A stretch of DNA of 64,000 nucleotides from contig DF237035.1 of assembly GCA_000708835.1 (NCBI GenBank), forward strand, positions 131,899-195,898, in the 5' to 3' direction. The number at the start of each line of letters is the position of its first letter. Position 1 is the first letter of the stretch. Positions 39,660-52,063 of the stretch are shown here, piece after piece. The notes beneath the pieces are model-generated. The model searched no databases, was not told the DNA's origin, and saw only the letters and a program-made list of their open reading frames with translations. Both the position numbers and the translations under genes were made by a program. This stretch comes from Klebsormidium nitens (taxonomy: Eukaryota; Streptophyta; Klebsormidiophyceae; Klebsormidiales; Klebsormidiaceae).

Positions 39660-41500
39660 CCTGCCAGAAGGCGTTTCCCGCTAGTACCGGACCTGAGCGA
39701 TGTGACCTGTACTACCGTACCAACACGCCGGTTGGGCAGATCTTTGCCCAACAATTGATTACGTATGTTTTGAAGGGTGGGCTAACTCATTTTGGACTTT
39801 TGAGAATTTAATAGATTTGGAATATTTGCAGGAAACCCTTTTTTCACCAACCAAAACAGGTGAAAGATAAAACATTAAAATTTCCATATATTGTAGATCT
39901 GGGCACAGTGAATAAAACAATATTTCAAAGTATAGAAATATTTTACCCATGACCGGCGTGTTGGTACGGGTAGTACCCATGTACGAGGGTCGCCCAAAAC
40001 CGGGGATAGATTTCCATTGCCTACCGGGCTACTCTTGGCACCAAACCTGGCTACCTTAACCATATTCAAGTCTGTTTCGAATCACGGAATTTGAGTCGTT
40101 GGATAATCTCATGAATCATGATCGAACAGCTTCGGACTCGTACAGAGTCCAGACTCCGGCGTTTCCGACAGAGTTGGATTGTTAAACTTTGACACAGGAT
40201 CAGTACGGTAAACCAGGAGAGCTGGTGGCCCGGTAGCTTTTTCCGGACCAGTTCCGCATGTTCCGGGGTGATGGGGTGCTGATCGCACGATGTACGGATC
40301 TAGTACCTAGGTAGGGCCATGGAACAAGTAGGTACCAGGTACCTACTAACGACTGGTACAATTGGCACCGGGAAGGTACAGAGAAAGTACAAGAAAGTAC
40401 GGAGACTCCGAATAGCCAACCGTCCCGGGATTCCACCGGGAGCGTTCCATGTTTCGAGTTTCCCCGTCTCTGGAATCCAGTCGGGGCCCCTCCCCAACCA
40501 AAGCCATTATTCTCCGGGCAGATCTGGACTGCGGACTCAGGCCCAGATTGCTGACCAAACACGCCCGGCAGTTCATCTTGGCGAAGCTATACAACTGCAT
40601 GGTGATTGCCGACGCACGCGCGAACAACCGACCTGGTCAGATGAATTATCAGCGAATGTCAGAAACAGAAGCTTGGAAGAAGGAAGACTTCCGACTTCTT
40701 CGCCGCCCGTGCCCCGATTCCCGAGCTCTTGGAGGTTGTTGTCGTGTTTCAACTTTGACCTTGAGCTACAGCTATAGCAGGCTTGCGCTTGAAAGTGGAG
40801 ACACTTGTTGTTTGCCGTCGGATGAGGGGGAGGTCCTTATATCGAATCCATCTGACGGACGTATTTGCGCAATACAAGTTCCCAGATCAGCCGGGGGCCG
40901 GGGCCCGAAGGTGGACTCTGCCGGGAGGATTCGGGAGAGCGGCAATGGCCGGGCGGCGGGAGGCTGCCGTGACCCGTCCGTCCGCGCGTTGACGAATCGA
41001 TCACGACTTCACCAACAACTTACAAGTACCATAGGTACCTACCTGTCCGACCACGTGGTCTCGGAGGACCACTTCATTGGTCAAACCAAGCGCCATGCGC
41101 CAAAAGACTCAAGGGTACATACCTACTACACACTAGGTACAGGGTGCCCGGTACAAACCATAGGTATAAGGCGTTGACATCAGCCGTACGGACGACCGGC
41201 GATCCGGTTAAATCGGCGAACTAACCTTCAGACAAGGAATAACCATAAAGTTTAATATCTATAAGGTACCGTAGAGGATTCTTGTACATGTGAGGCCCCG
41301 GACAACATTAGAAACCTAGGGTAATGTGACCGACAGACCCAAATGTCACTGGGAAGTGCCCGGTTGTCACCCGTCTGCTTGCGAGACCCTGCTGTCAGAG
41401 GGAGGACTCAGGAGCTGCTTGTTACCCGGTTGCTTGCGAGACAGGGCAGGCCCGGTTTCTTCTCGGGTACGCACTGCGCAGCGCGGGGTACGACCGCCCA
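39660..41500. repeat. GTAC / AGGTA-rich stretch
   Basis: By eye about 25 GTAC tetramers lie in 1.8 kb, against about 7 expected by chance. Many are within GGTACC or next to AGGTA/TACCT, for example AGGTACCAGGTACCTAC near 40330. GTAC is the core recognised by SBP-domain factors, including algal copper regulators. The density could equally reflect decayed repeats. Confidence 0.5.
39709..39976. mobile_element. MITE-like element with 24/25-bp terminal inverted repeats
   Basis: The left arm at 39709-39732 (GTACTACCGTACCAACACGC then CGGT) and the right arm at 39952-39976 are reverse complements except for one inserted base. The 220-bp interior is markedly AT-rich compared with its surroundings. 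A small hairpin (TTGGGCA...TGCCCAA) lies just inside the left arm. No open frame for a transposase and no clear target-site duplication. A non-autonomous DNA element is inferred. Confidence 0.6.
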
Positions 41501-42219
41501 ACCACCAAGTATACAGTCCTCTTACACAAAACAGTAGCTTATAGGTAGGTCACAATGACTAATAGGGGACTATTATATATATAGGTATCAATTTTCAAAC
41601 TTAATTTACCGGTATATCACAAGAACGTAATCGGTAAAAGCGAAACCGTCAGAATCCGGATGTTCAGCAATTTGCGTGGCAGCTGATGAACCTGGCGGCT
41701 CAAGTAAATCCAAGCTTTAACCAGCTCAAATTATCGGCCACGATCTGACAATCTTCACAATGAAGTTCCCAGCCAAGAACATGCGACCAGATTCCACCTT
41801 CCAAGAGCTTCCGAGCCACAAACCAGACCCAATCCTCGATACGTGTGGCTGAGCTTACCCCGATTATGCGCTAGATTCCGATCCACCTTTGGAAATCCCT
41901 CGGCAAATTCGCGAAATCTATTTTCGTGATCTGTAGTGTGCTATGACTACAGTTGCGCATACCTACGCTGATGAAGTTTGACATAACCTATGCCTTGTGT
42001 CTAATTGACGCGCCCGCGCGCCTCTCTTGCGGCCCAGGCCCGCACTGCAGTCTGCAGCTCCAGCCTCAGGAGTCAGAGTGGCAGATCCGGCCCCTATCCG
42101 GCCCCGAGCCCAGGCAGCTTGGCAAAACGGACAAAGAAGCCAAACATTTTTGGGAATAGAATGCTCGTCGACGCCATGTATTTTAACCGGGCACTGCTCA
42201 TAGAGCACAACCGAGTGAC

Positions 42220-42295
42220 TTTGGTGGGGTTGGTGGGCGGGTTAGGGTGGGCTAGGGTGGGCGTGGCGGAACGACTTAGGGTGTTAGTTAGGGTT
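42220..42295 (+). repeat. Degenerate telomere-like G-rich patch
   Basis: Several TTAGGG- or CTAGGG-like units with irregular spacing (GGGTTAGGGTGGGCTAGGG and later TTAGTTAGGGTT). It is not a regular array. Confidence 0.4.
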
Positions 42296-42745
42296 ATGTC
42301 ACTGTATTTAGGTTTTTAGTGTTGGTCGGAGGCTCCCCGGTAGCACTCTGGCCCGGTACAGAGACCGTGCAGTGGTGGGTACCTTAGCTTGCAACGGTAC
42401 TTGAAGTCCAGTCTGCGCGGTACCCACCTTTGTTGGACGAGCGCCGACTTGCGTACAATTCCGAAAAAAGTTTGGCTTCTTTGTACCCCTTGCCCCAGCT
42501 AGGTAGGTCAGCCGTGCTCCTGTTTGTAGAGCTGAAGCTGCTGAACAGCCTACATATTACACCTACCTAGCTAGGCTTTGGGGGCCGCCAGAGTCAAGTT
42601 TGCAGAAAGACAGGTCCACTGGCTCAATTAAGAGCAGTTTCGTATGCGCGTGAGGCCAAGGCGGGCCAGAATTGAGGGGTGTGTTCCCTAGCAAGCCTAG
42701 CAGTCATTGAATCGCCGGCTGTAGATTCCGTGGCTTCTTCTGGTG

Positions 42746-45700
42746 ATGGCTGGCTCAAGCCAGCAGAAAGTAAGTGACACCCTTCTGTGGACTCTGTTAT
42801 GTGCAATTGCATCCCAAGTCTTCTCACTTTCAAAGGATAGATCATCACGGGTTTTCAAACTTCAACGATCTGCTGTTATGCCCTAGCATGGTTCTCCGCA
42901 GGTTTGAAGCACCTTGTTTTCCAGATTCGATATGCGCTTTGGTCGGCGATGCCCAATCGGACTCTGTCAGATTGGCCAATGCAGGAGAGTTGGTCCTGTG
43001 TTTCTTGTCAAGCAGGCAAGCCATTGGTTTTGCGCGATGTTCAAACATCCAACCCTTGAGATTTACGATCATTGGGAAGATCCTGTCTAAGAACTTGCCT
43101 TTTCTTCAAGCATCTGATCGCGCTTCCAATCTTGAGCGTACTTGCGCATTGAATGCCACCACCCTGTATATCAATTTCGTACTTGAAGGAGTAGAGTGTC
43201 AATGTTGCTTTGCACCATGCTAAAGACAGCCCCTTCTAACCAAATAAGAGTCCAAAAACGAGTGTCAAACCTCTTTCTCCTTTGAGTCAACAACAAATTG
43301 GTCTAAGGCAGCATATAGCCCTCGGAATTGTCCTCAACTTCCGTAAAAACATCAATTGATGCTGGTCAAGTGGTTGCAACCAGATGACTTGAAGCTGTCA
43401 CACAGTGCTTACAAGTTCATTGACAGTATTTCAAGTGATCCTGGGTTGTAGCTCTGTATACCCAATCTGTGTCTAGATACGGCCGCTTGATGGGCATCCC
43501 GACGCTTGGTCCGCCCATGTTTTGCAGGAGTCCTTCTTGCCCTTGTTTCAAGTCTCGCCAGGCTTGAAAAATTCTACAATTATTGGTTGTGCATATCCTG
43601 GCAGAACTTATTGGTAACTTTGTCAGCGAAAGAGAATAGAGTCGACATCTCAGCTCCATGAGGGTTACCCTGTGTCAGGCCCCAACTTAATTTGGTGCTA
43701 GCCGCTGCAAAGAGTGTTGACTGCAAAGCTCGGTGGCAAATAACGACCTTAGTAAGTTGCGTTGACCTCGGTCTCTCCCCCGGACAGGCCCTGAGCAGGA
43801 TCGCCGCCAACCGGCTGCAAAGAGGGTCGACGGCAAAGCTCGGTTATCTACCCCCATGGCATCAAGAACCATACGACTCGGTTATATCAAACACGAACGT
43901 CTTTTCGCACAGGCCCTGAGCAGGATCGCCGCCAACCGGCTGCAAAAAGAGTTGACGGAGTGGCAGCTGCACCCTCCAACAGGATTCAATCGAAAACCGA
44001 CCGATGACCTCCAACGGTGAGGCTCTCTTCTCCCCGAGTGGATTGTTTGCAGCATGCTGACCATAATTTGGTTGTTTACAGAGGCGCGCAAAGTGGACCG
44101 GCAAAAACATGCAGAAGAACGCGTACCATGGCCCAACGGATTGTCCTGTGGGTTTGAGGGTGGATTTCAAAGATGCGGACAGTGAGAATTGAACCAACTC
44201 GATCGTCGATCCGAGAGTGGACGAATGTTTTTGTAAGACGGTAAAACTGGCAGTTGCAGTCTTTTGCGACCTTTCTCCAACAAAGTTCCGGAGAGACTCT
44301 ATTTGAGTCGATGTGAGCATCTTGTGTATTTCGAGACAGGCTCTTCGAAACCCCTCAAGGGTAAAGTAGGCCGTATCTTGCTGTTAAAACGACGCGGCAG
44401 GAGTCCAAAAATTGTATCTTGGCACCACCGTACCTATCCTGAAAACAGGTTGGCGTTTGAATCGAAACCACCTCCGCGGCGGTATAAGCTGATCAGAAGT
44501 ACGAGCTCGAATAAGATGCCTCTAATAGCACAGCATAGGCGCCCATGTTTCAAACACGCCAGTTCCCCGGCATCTGACCTCGCGCAACGTGTTCCTGTCA
44601 GATGGATCATAGCGCTCGACGGGGTGCCGGACACGATTTATGCCGGAGAGCATTTCGAGCTGCAGGTCGAGTTTCCGGAGCATTATCCAATGGAAGCTCC
44701 TCAGGTGAGCCGTCCACTGCAAACCGCTACAATCAGGTCCACGCTGCTTTGTCCGAAACTGGATTTGTGCATATGCGTTCTGCCTTAGTATGGACTGGGT
44801 TTAGGACGGTTGAGGCGTCCGATCAGAGTTAGCATCTTTGACCGGAAAGAGTCATCTTTGGCATCTTGTCATTGATACACTTTCTCGTTACGTGCCCCGT
44901 CAAGCGCTGCTTGAGTACCTAACAAACACAAGAAGAGTTTTTGGAGCACGGAAGCCGTTACTTTGCTTCGTGTTGCTACCACAGCGGGCCGGTTCCTTTG
45001 AAAAGCAGCAAAGCGGTCGCCAAAGTCGACGTTTTATCTGCGGAGAGGTCGACTTTGCTGTCAGGCGCTATTGACCATCTTCGTACCTTCTTCCCCAGGT
45101 TATCTTCACCAAGCCGCCCCTTCATCCGCACATCTATAGCAACGGGCACATCTGCCTAGGTGAGCCGCTCCTCTTTGCCGCAAGTTTGGAAAGGCCCATC
45201 TGCTTTCGAGTTTCTTTCTTCTCATTTGGCATCAGGTCGGACTGTTCGTTCCTGTCCGCTATGTCACGCTTAACACAACTGACAAGTAGATGGACTGCAC
45301 TTCGGCTAACTTCACATTTCCTCAGTTGGCTTCGATCCGGTCTTTCGTCTCTTATCGCTCACTGCACCAATTATCGTCTGACGGTGCGGACATCCAATCG
45401 GTAACGTTCGAATACCTGAATGCCCCATACTCCAATTGACTCTCATCCATGGTATAGCCCGATCTTGAGGTGCGGACGCCGCATCTCCGTGAAAGTGGCG
45501 GAGCATGTTGGATTTCCGTCCGATAGTATCTTGTGGGCCGCTTGTGTTGCTTCTCAATGCTTACTGGGCTGCGTACTCACCATTGAAAACGCAAGCTTTT
45601 TGAGCTCTCTGCTCAGACGCATCGAGACATGCAACCGCAAAGTTGGTCCTGCAACGTAGGAGTGCCTTCGTCGACATACCATTTCGAACCGCCTTGCGCA

Positions 45701-46327
45701 TAGCGCATACCATCCTTGGATTGAGCCATCCGGATGTCTGCGAACCTCACCAGACCGATAGCGTTTCATAGATTCAAGTACAAGCCACTACAGTAATTGT
45801 GGTAATACTCTCTTGCAGACATCTTATACGAAGCCTGGTCGCCGGCCTTGACGGTCAGCTCCATTTGTATAAGCCTCCTGTCCATGCTCTCTAGTAACAC
45901 AGTAAAGGTGAGCCCCCGTTCCTTATTTATTTCTCTCTCCGGTCACAGCTGCGTTTTACTTTGTTTTGATGGTCTCATCGGGCTCGCAGGGCTGAACGAT
46001 AGAAATGTGGCCGTCCGCGTTTTCGCGGGCTTTCTGTGACGCAGATTCATGTTTAATACGAGCCTTAAAAGGCCATCATGTTTTCAGCTTGAACTTCCTT
46101 GCGGAACAAAGATAGCTCACAGCTTGTGAGCTGACAATTCAGAGGGCGTCAAGCCGACTCTTTTCTGGTTGCAATCTGTTGGATTGGTTAGACAGCTGTT
46201 TCTTCAAATTTGGTGTTCTGGGCCTTTCCAGGAACGACCTCCGGACAACGACCGCTATGTCCGGAACTGCAAAAACGGACGGAACCCGAAGGACACCAAG
46301 TGGTGGTTCCATGACGACAAAGTTTGA
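42746..46327 (+). CDS. Ubiquitin-conjugating enzyme E2, UBC15/UBE2W-like
   Basis: Six exons: 42746-42769, 43913-44016, 44602-44704, 45099-45159, 45819-45907, 46232-46327. Phases match and give 158 residues, about the usual length. The protein accepts activated ubiquitin on Cys96 (NGHICLDILYEAW) and passes it on with E3 ligases. FPEHYPMEAPQV, HPHIYSNGHICLD, SPALTVSSICISLLSML and the C-terminal KWWFHDDKV are all diagnostic of the plant UBC15-18 group. The first coding exon is only 24 nt (MAGSSQQK), joined to ALSRIAANRLQKEL exactly where the family begins. The 1.1-kb first intron contains a decoy copy of the exon 2 start. Confidence 0.96.
43697..43946 (+). repeat. Duplicated exon 2 5' edge with splice acceptor (E2 gene)
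   Basis: The first 34 nt of exon 2 (from 43913) recur perfectly at 43788-43821, preceded by a pyrimidine tract and CAG (acceptor) as good as the authentic one. The copy then diverges and its frame ends at a stop. A third, decayed copy (GCTGCAAAGAG...GCAAAGCTCGG) lies at about 43701-43735. Spacings are about 110 and 125 bp. Confidence 0.88.
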
Positions 46328-48461
46328 GCTCGTCTTAGAAACTCTTGGGATATCTACTTATAGTGAGATGACATCGTTTCTCGCTCCGATCTGTCCTGTT
46401 CTTCGAGAATAATACTGTGTACTTTGAAGGTATTAGCGGGATGTATTCCGTACAGTCTTAGTTTAGAACTTGTACATAAAGCTACGGCGAAGCTATAGGG
46501 ACGTTGCGATTCTGCCAGTGCTGATAAATGTTCTTGTTCGCATGTTGCAATATTCTTCATCTTCCCGCCCATTGCATTGTAGAAGTGCACCGATGCATGT
46601 ACCAAGCTTGACAATTATCGGTCAAGAATCATGCAGGGTATGCAACAGGAGCCGACTCATGACGGTCACTGGGGGGGTATCTGATAATGCTTGGCACTTG
46701 CAGAAGCCACAGGCTCCGGCTAACAAAGTTGCATTCGTTCTCCAAAAGACCTTAAGTCTACCGACTCTATCAAAAGCCGGAGCTGCCATGCACTACCGTA
46801 ATGGACGTGGTCCATGCACGTGAGCGTGTGCGTTGGATGCTGGAGTACAGGTGGGTTCGTCAATCGTCTCTTCTACGTCTGCCTTACTCAGCAGCCACTG
46901 ACCAGAAACCTGCTGACAACCTGTTCGGCGGGCCAGTCTCCAGACGCTGGGTGCATGGGCAGTTCGACGATAATCAGCTAGTGCCACGCTGCGCGATCCA
47001 AGGATCTGACATGGTAAGACTTTCACCGAGGGCCCGAGAGTTGTCCGGTTGTGCAGGTCAAGTCACTGTTTGGGCGAACAAACTGATGATTGAGTATCGC
47101 TTCGTTACTCGCGTGCTGAAGTTGGAAGGACTTGCTTGCGCGCGCCCGCTGCGGCAGATTTCTAGGGGCACGCGTGACGCGAGTGGATGTTGAGGTACAT
47201 AATGCACATGCATGCTACGGTTTCAAAGGCATGCATGATGCAAGCTTCAGGCAACCGCCTCAACGTGTCAAAACCAATTGAGTGACTGCCTGTTTGAAGT
47301 CGGTACGATAAACCGCTTACCTGGCCCGGGTATGTCGTGGCTCCAGAGTAGCCTCGCTTTGGAGACTGGACGCACTTCTCTGATGACAACATACCGTGTT
47401 GATAGTCTTGAGGCCGCCGTTTTAGTAGGGTCAACGTTTGGCGGCTGCGGTCCAGGGGGGTTCTGTTCTCAATGATTGGCAGGCTTGCATGTCACATGAC
47501 CGGCATTCAAGTTTCAATTGCGTGCGCCGTGACAGATCCGGTATCATCCGGGGTTCAATGCATCCATAATACAACGCCTGGAATTACATCATCTCAAATT
47601 CCTCAGGGGTGCTTTAAATTGTCTGCATGATTGGCATGTGCAGATGTGGAGCCCACCAGTCACGTTTCTCATGATGTCCGAGCTTGGACTGGCACAGCAC
47701 TCCCGCGTAATGTGCACGCGGCGCGTGCACTCATGTGTCAGACCTCGACTGAGCACGTCAATGCATGCAGCCAGTACGGACATGAGAGTCTTAAGAAGGA
47801 AATTGCGGTCACTAAGATAGATTTTATATATTACTTGACCTAAGTATTCGCCCACTAAGCACATAATGCATCATGTAACGCACCGGACTTATTGAGACTG
47901 ATCGGTTTCATTACAAGCGCCTGTACATGCTGTCAGCACGGATACAGATACCCTAAGTACGATTCTCTCCTCCATTCGAGTCTACGGTGCGGTAGCTCTG
48001 CGTAACCTCAACACACAAAAATGAGACGCCGTCAGTTCTCGCGTAGGATTGCTTCTGTGATTTCAGCGCATAAAAAGTCACCAAATCCTTCCGTCTTCTT
48101 GGACCACATGACCACATGGGATAAGAGCTCCTAGCTGCATCAACTCGCACTTCTTGCCTTTCCAGATCACAACACGGACCTGCCTCGACGTCAAACTTTC
48201 CCGCATGTGACTAACAGAGGATATCGCCATCAGCCGTCTACTTTGGCAAAATTCACAACCCAACCATGTGGGCTTTCTGCAGACGAAGCCACAGGTTTCG
48301 TGGCTCGGAAGACTCCAGCTGGCAGTCATTCATTGGAGCTCGGTGCCCCTTCACACCGTGCGGGAGCGACAATGGAGAAGCGGACTCGAGCCAAGACCGT
48401 ACAGCCTTTAGGCCTCCGTAGGGAGTGGACCGGATACACGTGGCGCCGTGTAATTGGGCGG
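46328..48461. other. Convergent intergenic region
   Basis: This is the 3' flank of the E2 gene (plus) and of the TPR gene (minus). The longest open frame (46801-47193, 130 codons, plus) resembles nothing known. CATGCA motifs recur near 47204-47245 and 47755. Confidence 0.4.
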
Positions 48462-51400
48462 CTATTGCTGTAGGGTGATGAGCCTCTCCATTGCCTCAAG
48501 TAGACTGGGGGGCCATTGCAGGGCAGCCCTAGCAAACCTGGGAGGGGAAATGACGAATCAGACCGTTGCAAACCTACGAATCGGTATTCCTGGGTGTCGG
48601 GAGATTCGAATGGAGAAGGGAGCGTGTAGTCTCCTAGATAGATAAGATTAAACCGTTGAAGCAAGCAACGAAGCACCGAAAAAGAACGCGGATTGGTCCT
48701 TCACTGGAAGGGAGGTCCACTTGTCGAGCCCATATGTTGAAGTGCCTACGTTACACAGAAAGATATTTTGTGGACTCTTCTGAAGATGGCGCCGACTTTT
48801 GACTACGGCCGCCTGCCTTACCTCTGGACGACGCGAAAGTGGGTGAGGGAGTCCGATCGGACTCGATCGACGGTCTAGAACGTAGATAATGAGAACGCTC
48901 CTTGCTTCGCTCAAAGAAAGTTGCCAAAGAGTCCATTTCCAACTCCACTACCTGTCCCACACTCCAAGCCGACCATCGACATTGAAACGAAAGTGAAGCG
49001 AGACTGAAGCGAAATTGAAGCGATTGCGTTTCGAAGCTCTCAGAGAGATTGGACCCTCACTTCATGGTCCCAAGTCGGGGCTCCTGCGTGGTCGCCGCGT
49101 TGAGCTCCCCCTCCGCACGCGCACGCTTCCCCTGGCTCCACAGAATGGCCGCAAGCGCCGCGTGCGCCTCGGCGTAGTTGGGGTACTTGCGCACGATGCT
49201 GCTGATCTGCTGCGCCGCCTCGTCGGGCCGCTTCAGCTGCGGACAGAGCGGGGAGAAACGCTGGGTGTCCGTATGATCAAGAAGGGTGCGAAGGAGCTTT
49301 GAATGAGTGTCCGAACGGGTGGCGAGGTGTCCGAACGAGCTCAAATCAGCGCCCACAGGTTGCTAAGTATCAAACGAGCTCACATGAGCGTCCGAACGGG
49401 TTACGAAGTAATCAAACGAGCTCGAGTGAGCGTCCCCATGCGTGTTGAGCTTACGTTGCGTTCAAAAAGCCTCCAAAAAGCGTCCAGATGCAATGAAAGT
49501 ACTCAACAGGAATCCCGTTCGTCCCGTTGAGGACAGGGCGGAAAAGATAGATCGAGCGTCCGATTTGTTGCTGCAAGTTTTCCAAGTACCTTCAAGTGTG
49601 TGCTAAAGGTACTCCTTTGAACACACGGTTGATTTTGCGGACGCGAACGAGCCTGTACCTAAAAACCTCAGATGAGAGGATGGAGACTCGGCAGTTTCCA
49701 ATCGACGCGAAACCTTACCTGGAAAAGAACGGTGGCTGCTCGTAGCCGGTACCCCGCAATCCCGGGGGCTAGGTCAGCCGCTCTTTGATAATCGGAAAGA
49801 GCGCCGCTGTAGTTTGCAACTCGCGTCTCAACGTTCCCCTTGTTGAACCAGGCCGCATACTCTCGAGGGTCATTCTTAATAGCAGCGTCACAGTCGTTAA
49901 TTGCTTCTGGATATCGGGCGAGAGCCTGCAAATGATTAGGGCAGTCTTTCAGGGCGTTCCTTGGGCGCTCTATCTGCATACAGGTGTATGAGGCAACCAT
50001 GAATCGCCAAGAATAGCAAGTCCTCCAAACCTGGTTGAAAGAGGACAGACTAGGTTCATTGCTTGTTGGTGGTTGTCTTAAGAAGACAGACTTCGTTGGA
50101 CCAAACACCAAATTACGGGAGGACTGTACGGCAACGACAAAAGAGAGTCACGACAAGCGGGGAACCTTTCGAACTAGGAAGAAGACTGATCGAGACTTTC
50201 GAAAAGCAAATGATACCAGTAGTCGAGCAAAAGAGTAGGCAACGTGTCCGTTCGCTTTGCGAATAAAAGATCCCCGCTCCTTACAGAAGGCCTGTCTCAA
50301 AACGTCTACAGCTGATCCCGACTTCAGAGCGGAACAGTATTGGAAGTACAAGACTTGCAAATTTACACCCCTCCTTCGAGGATTCTTCCCGCAGCCTGAT
50401 GCTGTGCACTTTAGCTATATAGATAGTTGCCAATGCAATAGATACGTTAGTGCAATGAGGACCCCTCCAGGCCGCTCGAACTTCGAAACGTGATTCCTAC
50501 CTCATATGCGATCGCTCTGTTCAAATATGGCACTGATGCCGTCGGCGCCAGTTCGATTGCTCTTGAAAAGTCCGCCGCCGCAGCTTCGAACTTTCCTAGG
50601 GAGAGCCGCACACTGCCCCGGTTGCTCCAAACGGAAGCGGAGTCAGGAACCTCCTTCAGAATGTCGCTGAACATGTCTTCGGCACGTGCAAAGTCCCCCG
50701 CAACTGTCCCATTGAAACTTGAAAGACTCAAGAATGAGCAATCATGGTTCCTGGTTGCTTTAGCACCTTCCGGACCGCAACACCAATTAGAACTTGCTTC
50801 ACCGGAGGCATTGAACAGGCAGTGAAGACCTGTACTCACGTCAGATGGACTGGCAGTTTGGCGGCACGGCAGTTTCGAGCTTCTTGATACTTTCGTCGTG
50901 TCACAAGCGTGATTAGTTGGTGGGGCACAATACATCGGTGGGGCTGGGCGGAACACTGACACACATCAAATGACCGTCATCATCTCTGACACAGCAAACG
51001 CGGCAGCTCTCAAGTGGCAAACAGCCCTCCGTATCTGCAGGTAACGCCATCGCTGACCACACTGGTGGCGCCTATCCCCTCTCTTATCGGGGGGGGGCAG
51101 ATCAGAGTCTGAAGAAGACCATTGCGACACATCCCCTTATGGAGTCCGTGCTCCGGCGGGCCTGCATGCAAGAGAGCCAGAAACCAAAGCCGTTTGACCA
51201 TGGCATTCGAGCCTAATGAGCTCACCCGCAGCTTCAAGCGCCTGGCGCAGCTCCGTGTTCTCAACATCTGCAAGCCTCACATTGTGGTTGGGCTCTGCCC
51301 ACAAAACCCCGGGGGCCGCAGCGCTGAGTGTAAGGGCAGTCAACGCAGCCCCCACATTGCGAAGGATCTGTCGCCGACTCGACCGGCTGCTTTCACTGCT

Positions 51401-51676
51401 GGTGTCTTGAACGGAGGCGCTGGGCTCTGATTGGTGTTGCTCAACAGAGGAGGTTTGGATAAGGGAATTTGAGGGAGGCCGAACTCGGCATTGGCAGGGA
51501 CATTGCTGTTCTTGCATGTGGTGCAAGCGCCTGTTCGAACCGGCAGCTTTCTGTGAAGACAACGGTGTTAAGAAGTTGCTCGTGAGAATCTGATCAGCAT
51601 TGCGCGTCGGTTGTTTGTGCAGGAGGGTGTAGTTTACGTGAGTGGTAGTCTTGCAAAACGTTGTTGACGACGCCAT
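48462..51676 (-). CDS. Thylakoid-lumen TPR protein (Tat-targeted)
   Basis: Five exons on the minus strand: 51676-51226, 50703-50501, 49925-49719, 49236-49061, 48528-48462. Phases match and give 367 residues. The N-terminal 90 residues are Ser/Thr-rich like a chloroplast transit peptide. SRRQILRNV (Arg101-Arg102), a hydrophobic stretch and a VLWAEP cleavage-like site follow, which together form a twin-arginine lumen-targeting signal. From about residue 152 come tetratricopeptide repeats: FARAEDMFSDILKEVPDSASVWSNRGSV, FEAAAADFSRAIELAP, YPEAINDCDAAIKNDP, YSGALSDYQRAADLAP. A final half-repeat ends with a LQWPPSLLEAM tail. TPRs bind proteins, so a scaffold or assembly role in the thylakoid lumen is inferred. 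Intron 3 carries a tandem repeat. It is divergent from the thiazole kinase gene with 387 bp between start codons. Confidence 0.9.
49295..49445. repeat. Tandem repeat, about 84-bp period, in a TPR gene intron
   Basis: ATGAGYGTCCGAACGGGT blocks occur at 49303 and 49387, each followed after a spacer by AACGAGCTC-type sequence. A partial third unit follows (GAGTGAGCGTCC near 49425). Confidence 0.75.
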
Positions 51677-52063
51677 TGTGACTAGCTCAACGCTGATCGT
51701 GTACAAGTTCAACACAGTTTAGCAAGCATTTGAAGACGCCTGCATCGCTTCAAGCTGTACGTACGGTGCTTTCGGCAGCTCAACTGCGGTTAAGCTAACT
51801 GCGTTCTAGCCAACCCAGAACCTCAAACCCACAGCCGGTGGTGGTAGCTAGAGCTAACCCCGGGTTAATCTCGAAATAGGGTTTTGACGCCCTCAATCAA
51901 ACCACTGAGCTGAGGCCCTGCATTCCTGCGCAGTGACACATTGTAGGAAGACCAATGCCAATGGCAACACTGACAAAAGTCGCAAGGTAGGTGTTTTAGA
52001 CAATCAATTGCAGAGGTCGTTCAGGTTTCTCGTCTAGCTTTGATCTAGCCCTGCCGCTGCACG
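51677..52063. promoter_or_regulatory. Compact divergent promoter, TPR gene and thiazole kinase gene
   Basis: Only 387 bp separate the two start codons on opposite strands, so the region must contain both 5' UTRs and core promoters. No TATA box, riboswitch-like fold or clear operator was recognised. Confidence 0.6.

Larger units (their letters stand above)
38504..42745. promoter_or_regulatory. Long divergent intergenic region between the PIF-like and E2 genes
   Basis: This 4.2-kb gap holds both promoters. It contains the inverted-repeat element at 39709-39976 and a GTAC/AGGTA-rich stretch to about 41500. A degenerate telomere-like G-rich patch lies at 42220-42295. A 242-codon ATG-initiated open frame at 40449-41177 overlaps the GTAC-rich part and resembles no protein I recognise; I do not call it a gene. 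Confidence 0.4.

Noticed and set aside
40449-41177. 242-codon plus-strand open frame with ATG start
   Set aside because: Long for a chance frame, but it overlaps the GTAC-rich repeat-like stretch, has no recognisable domain and no supporting splice structure.
42220-42295. Interstitial telomere array
   Set aside because: Units are irregular and few; at most a degenerate G-rich patch.
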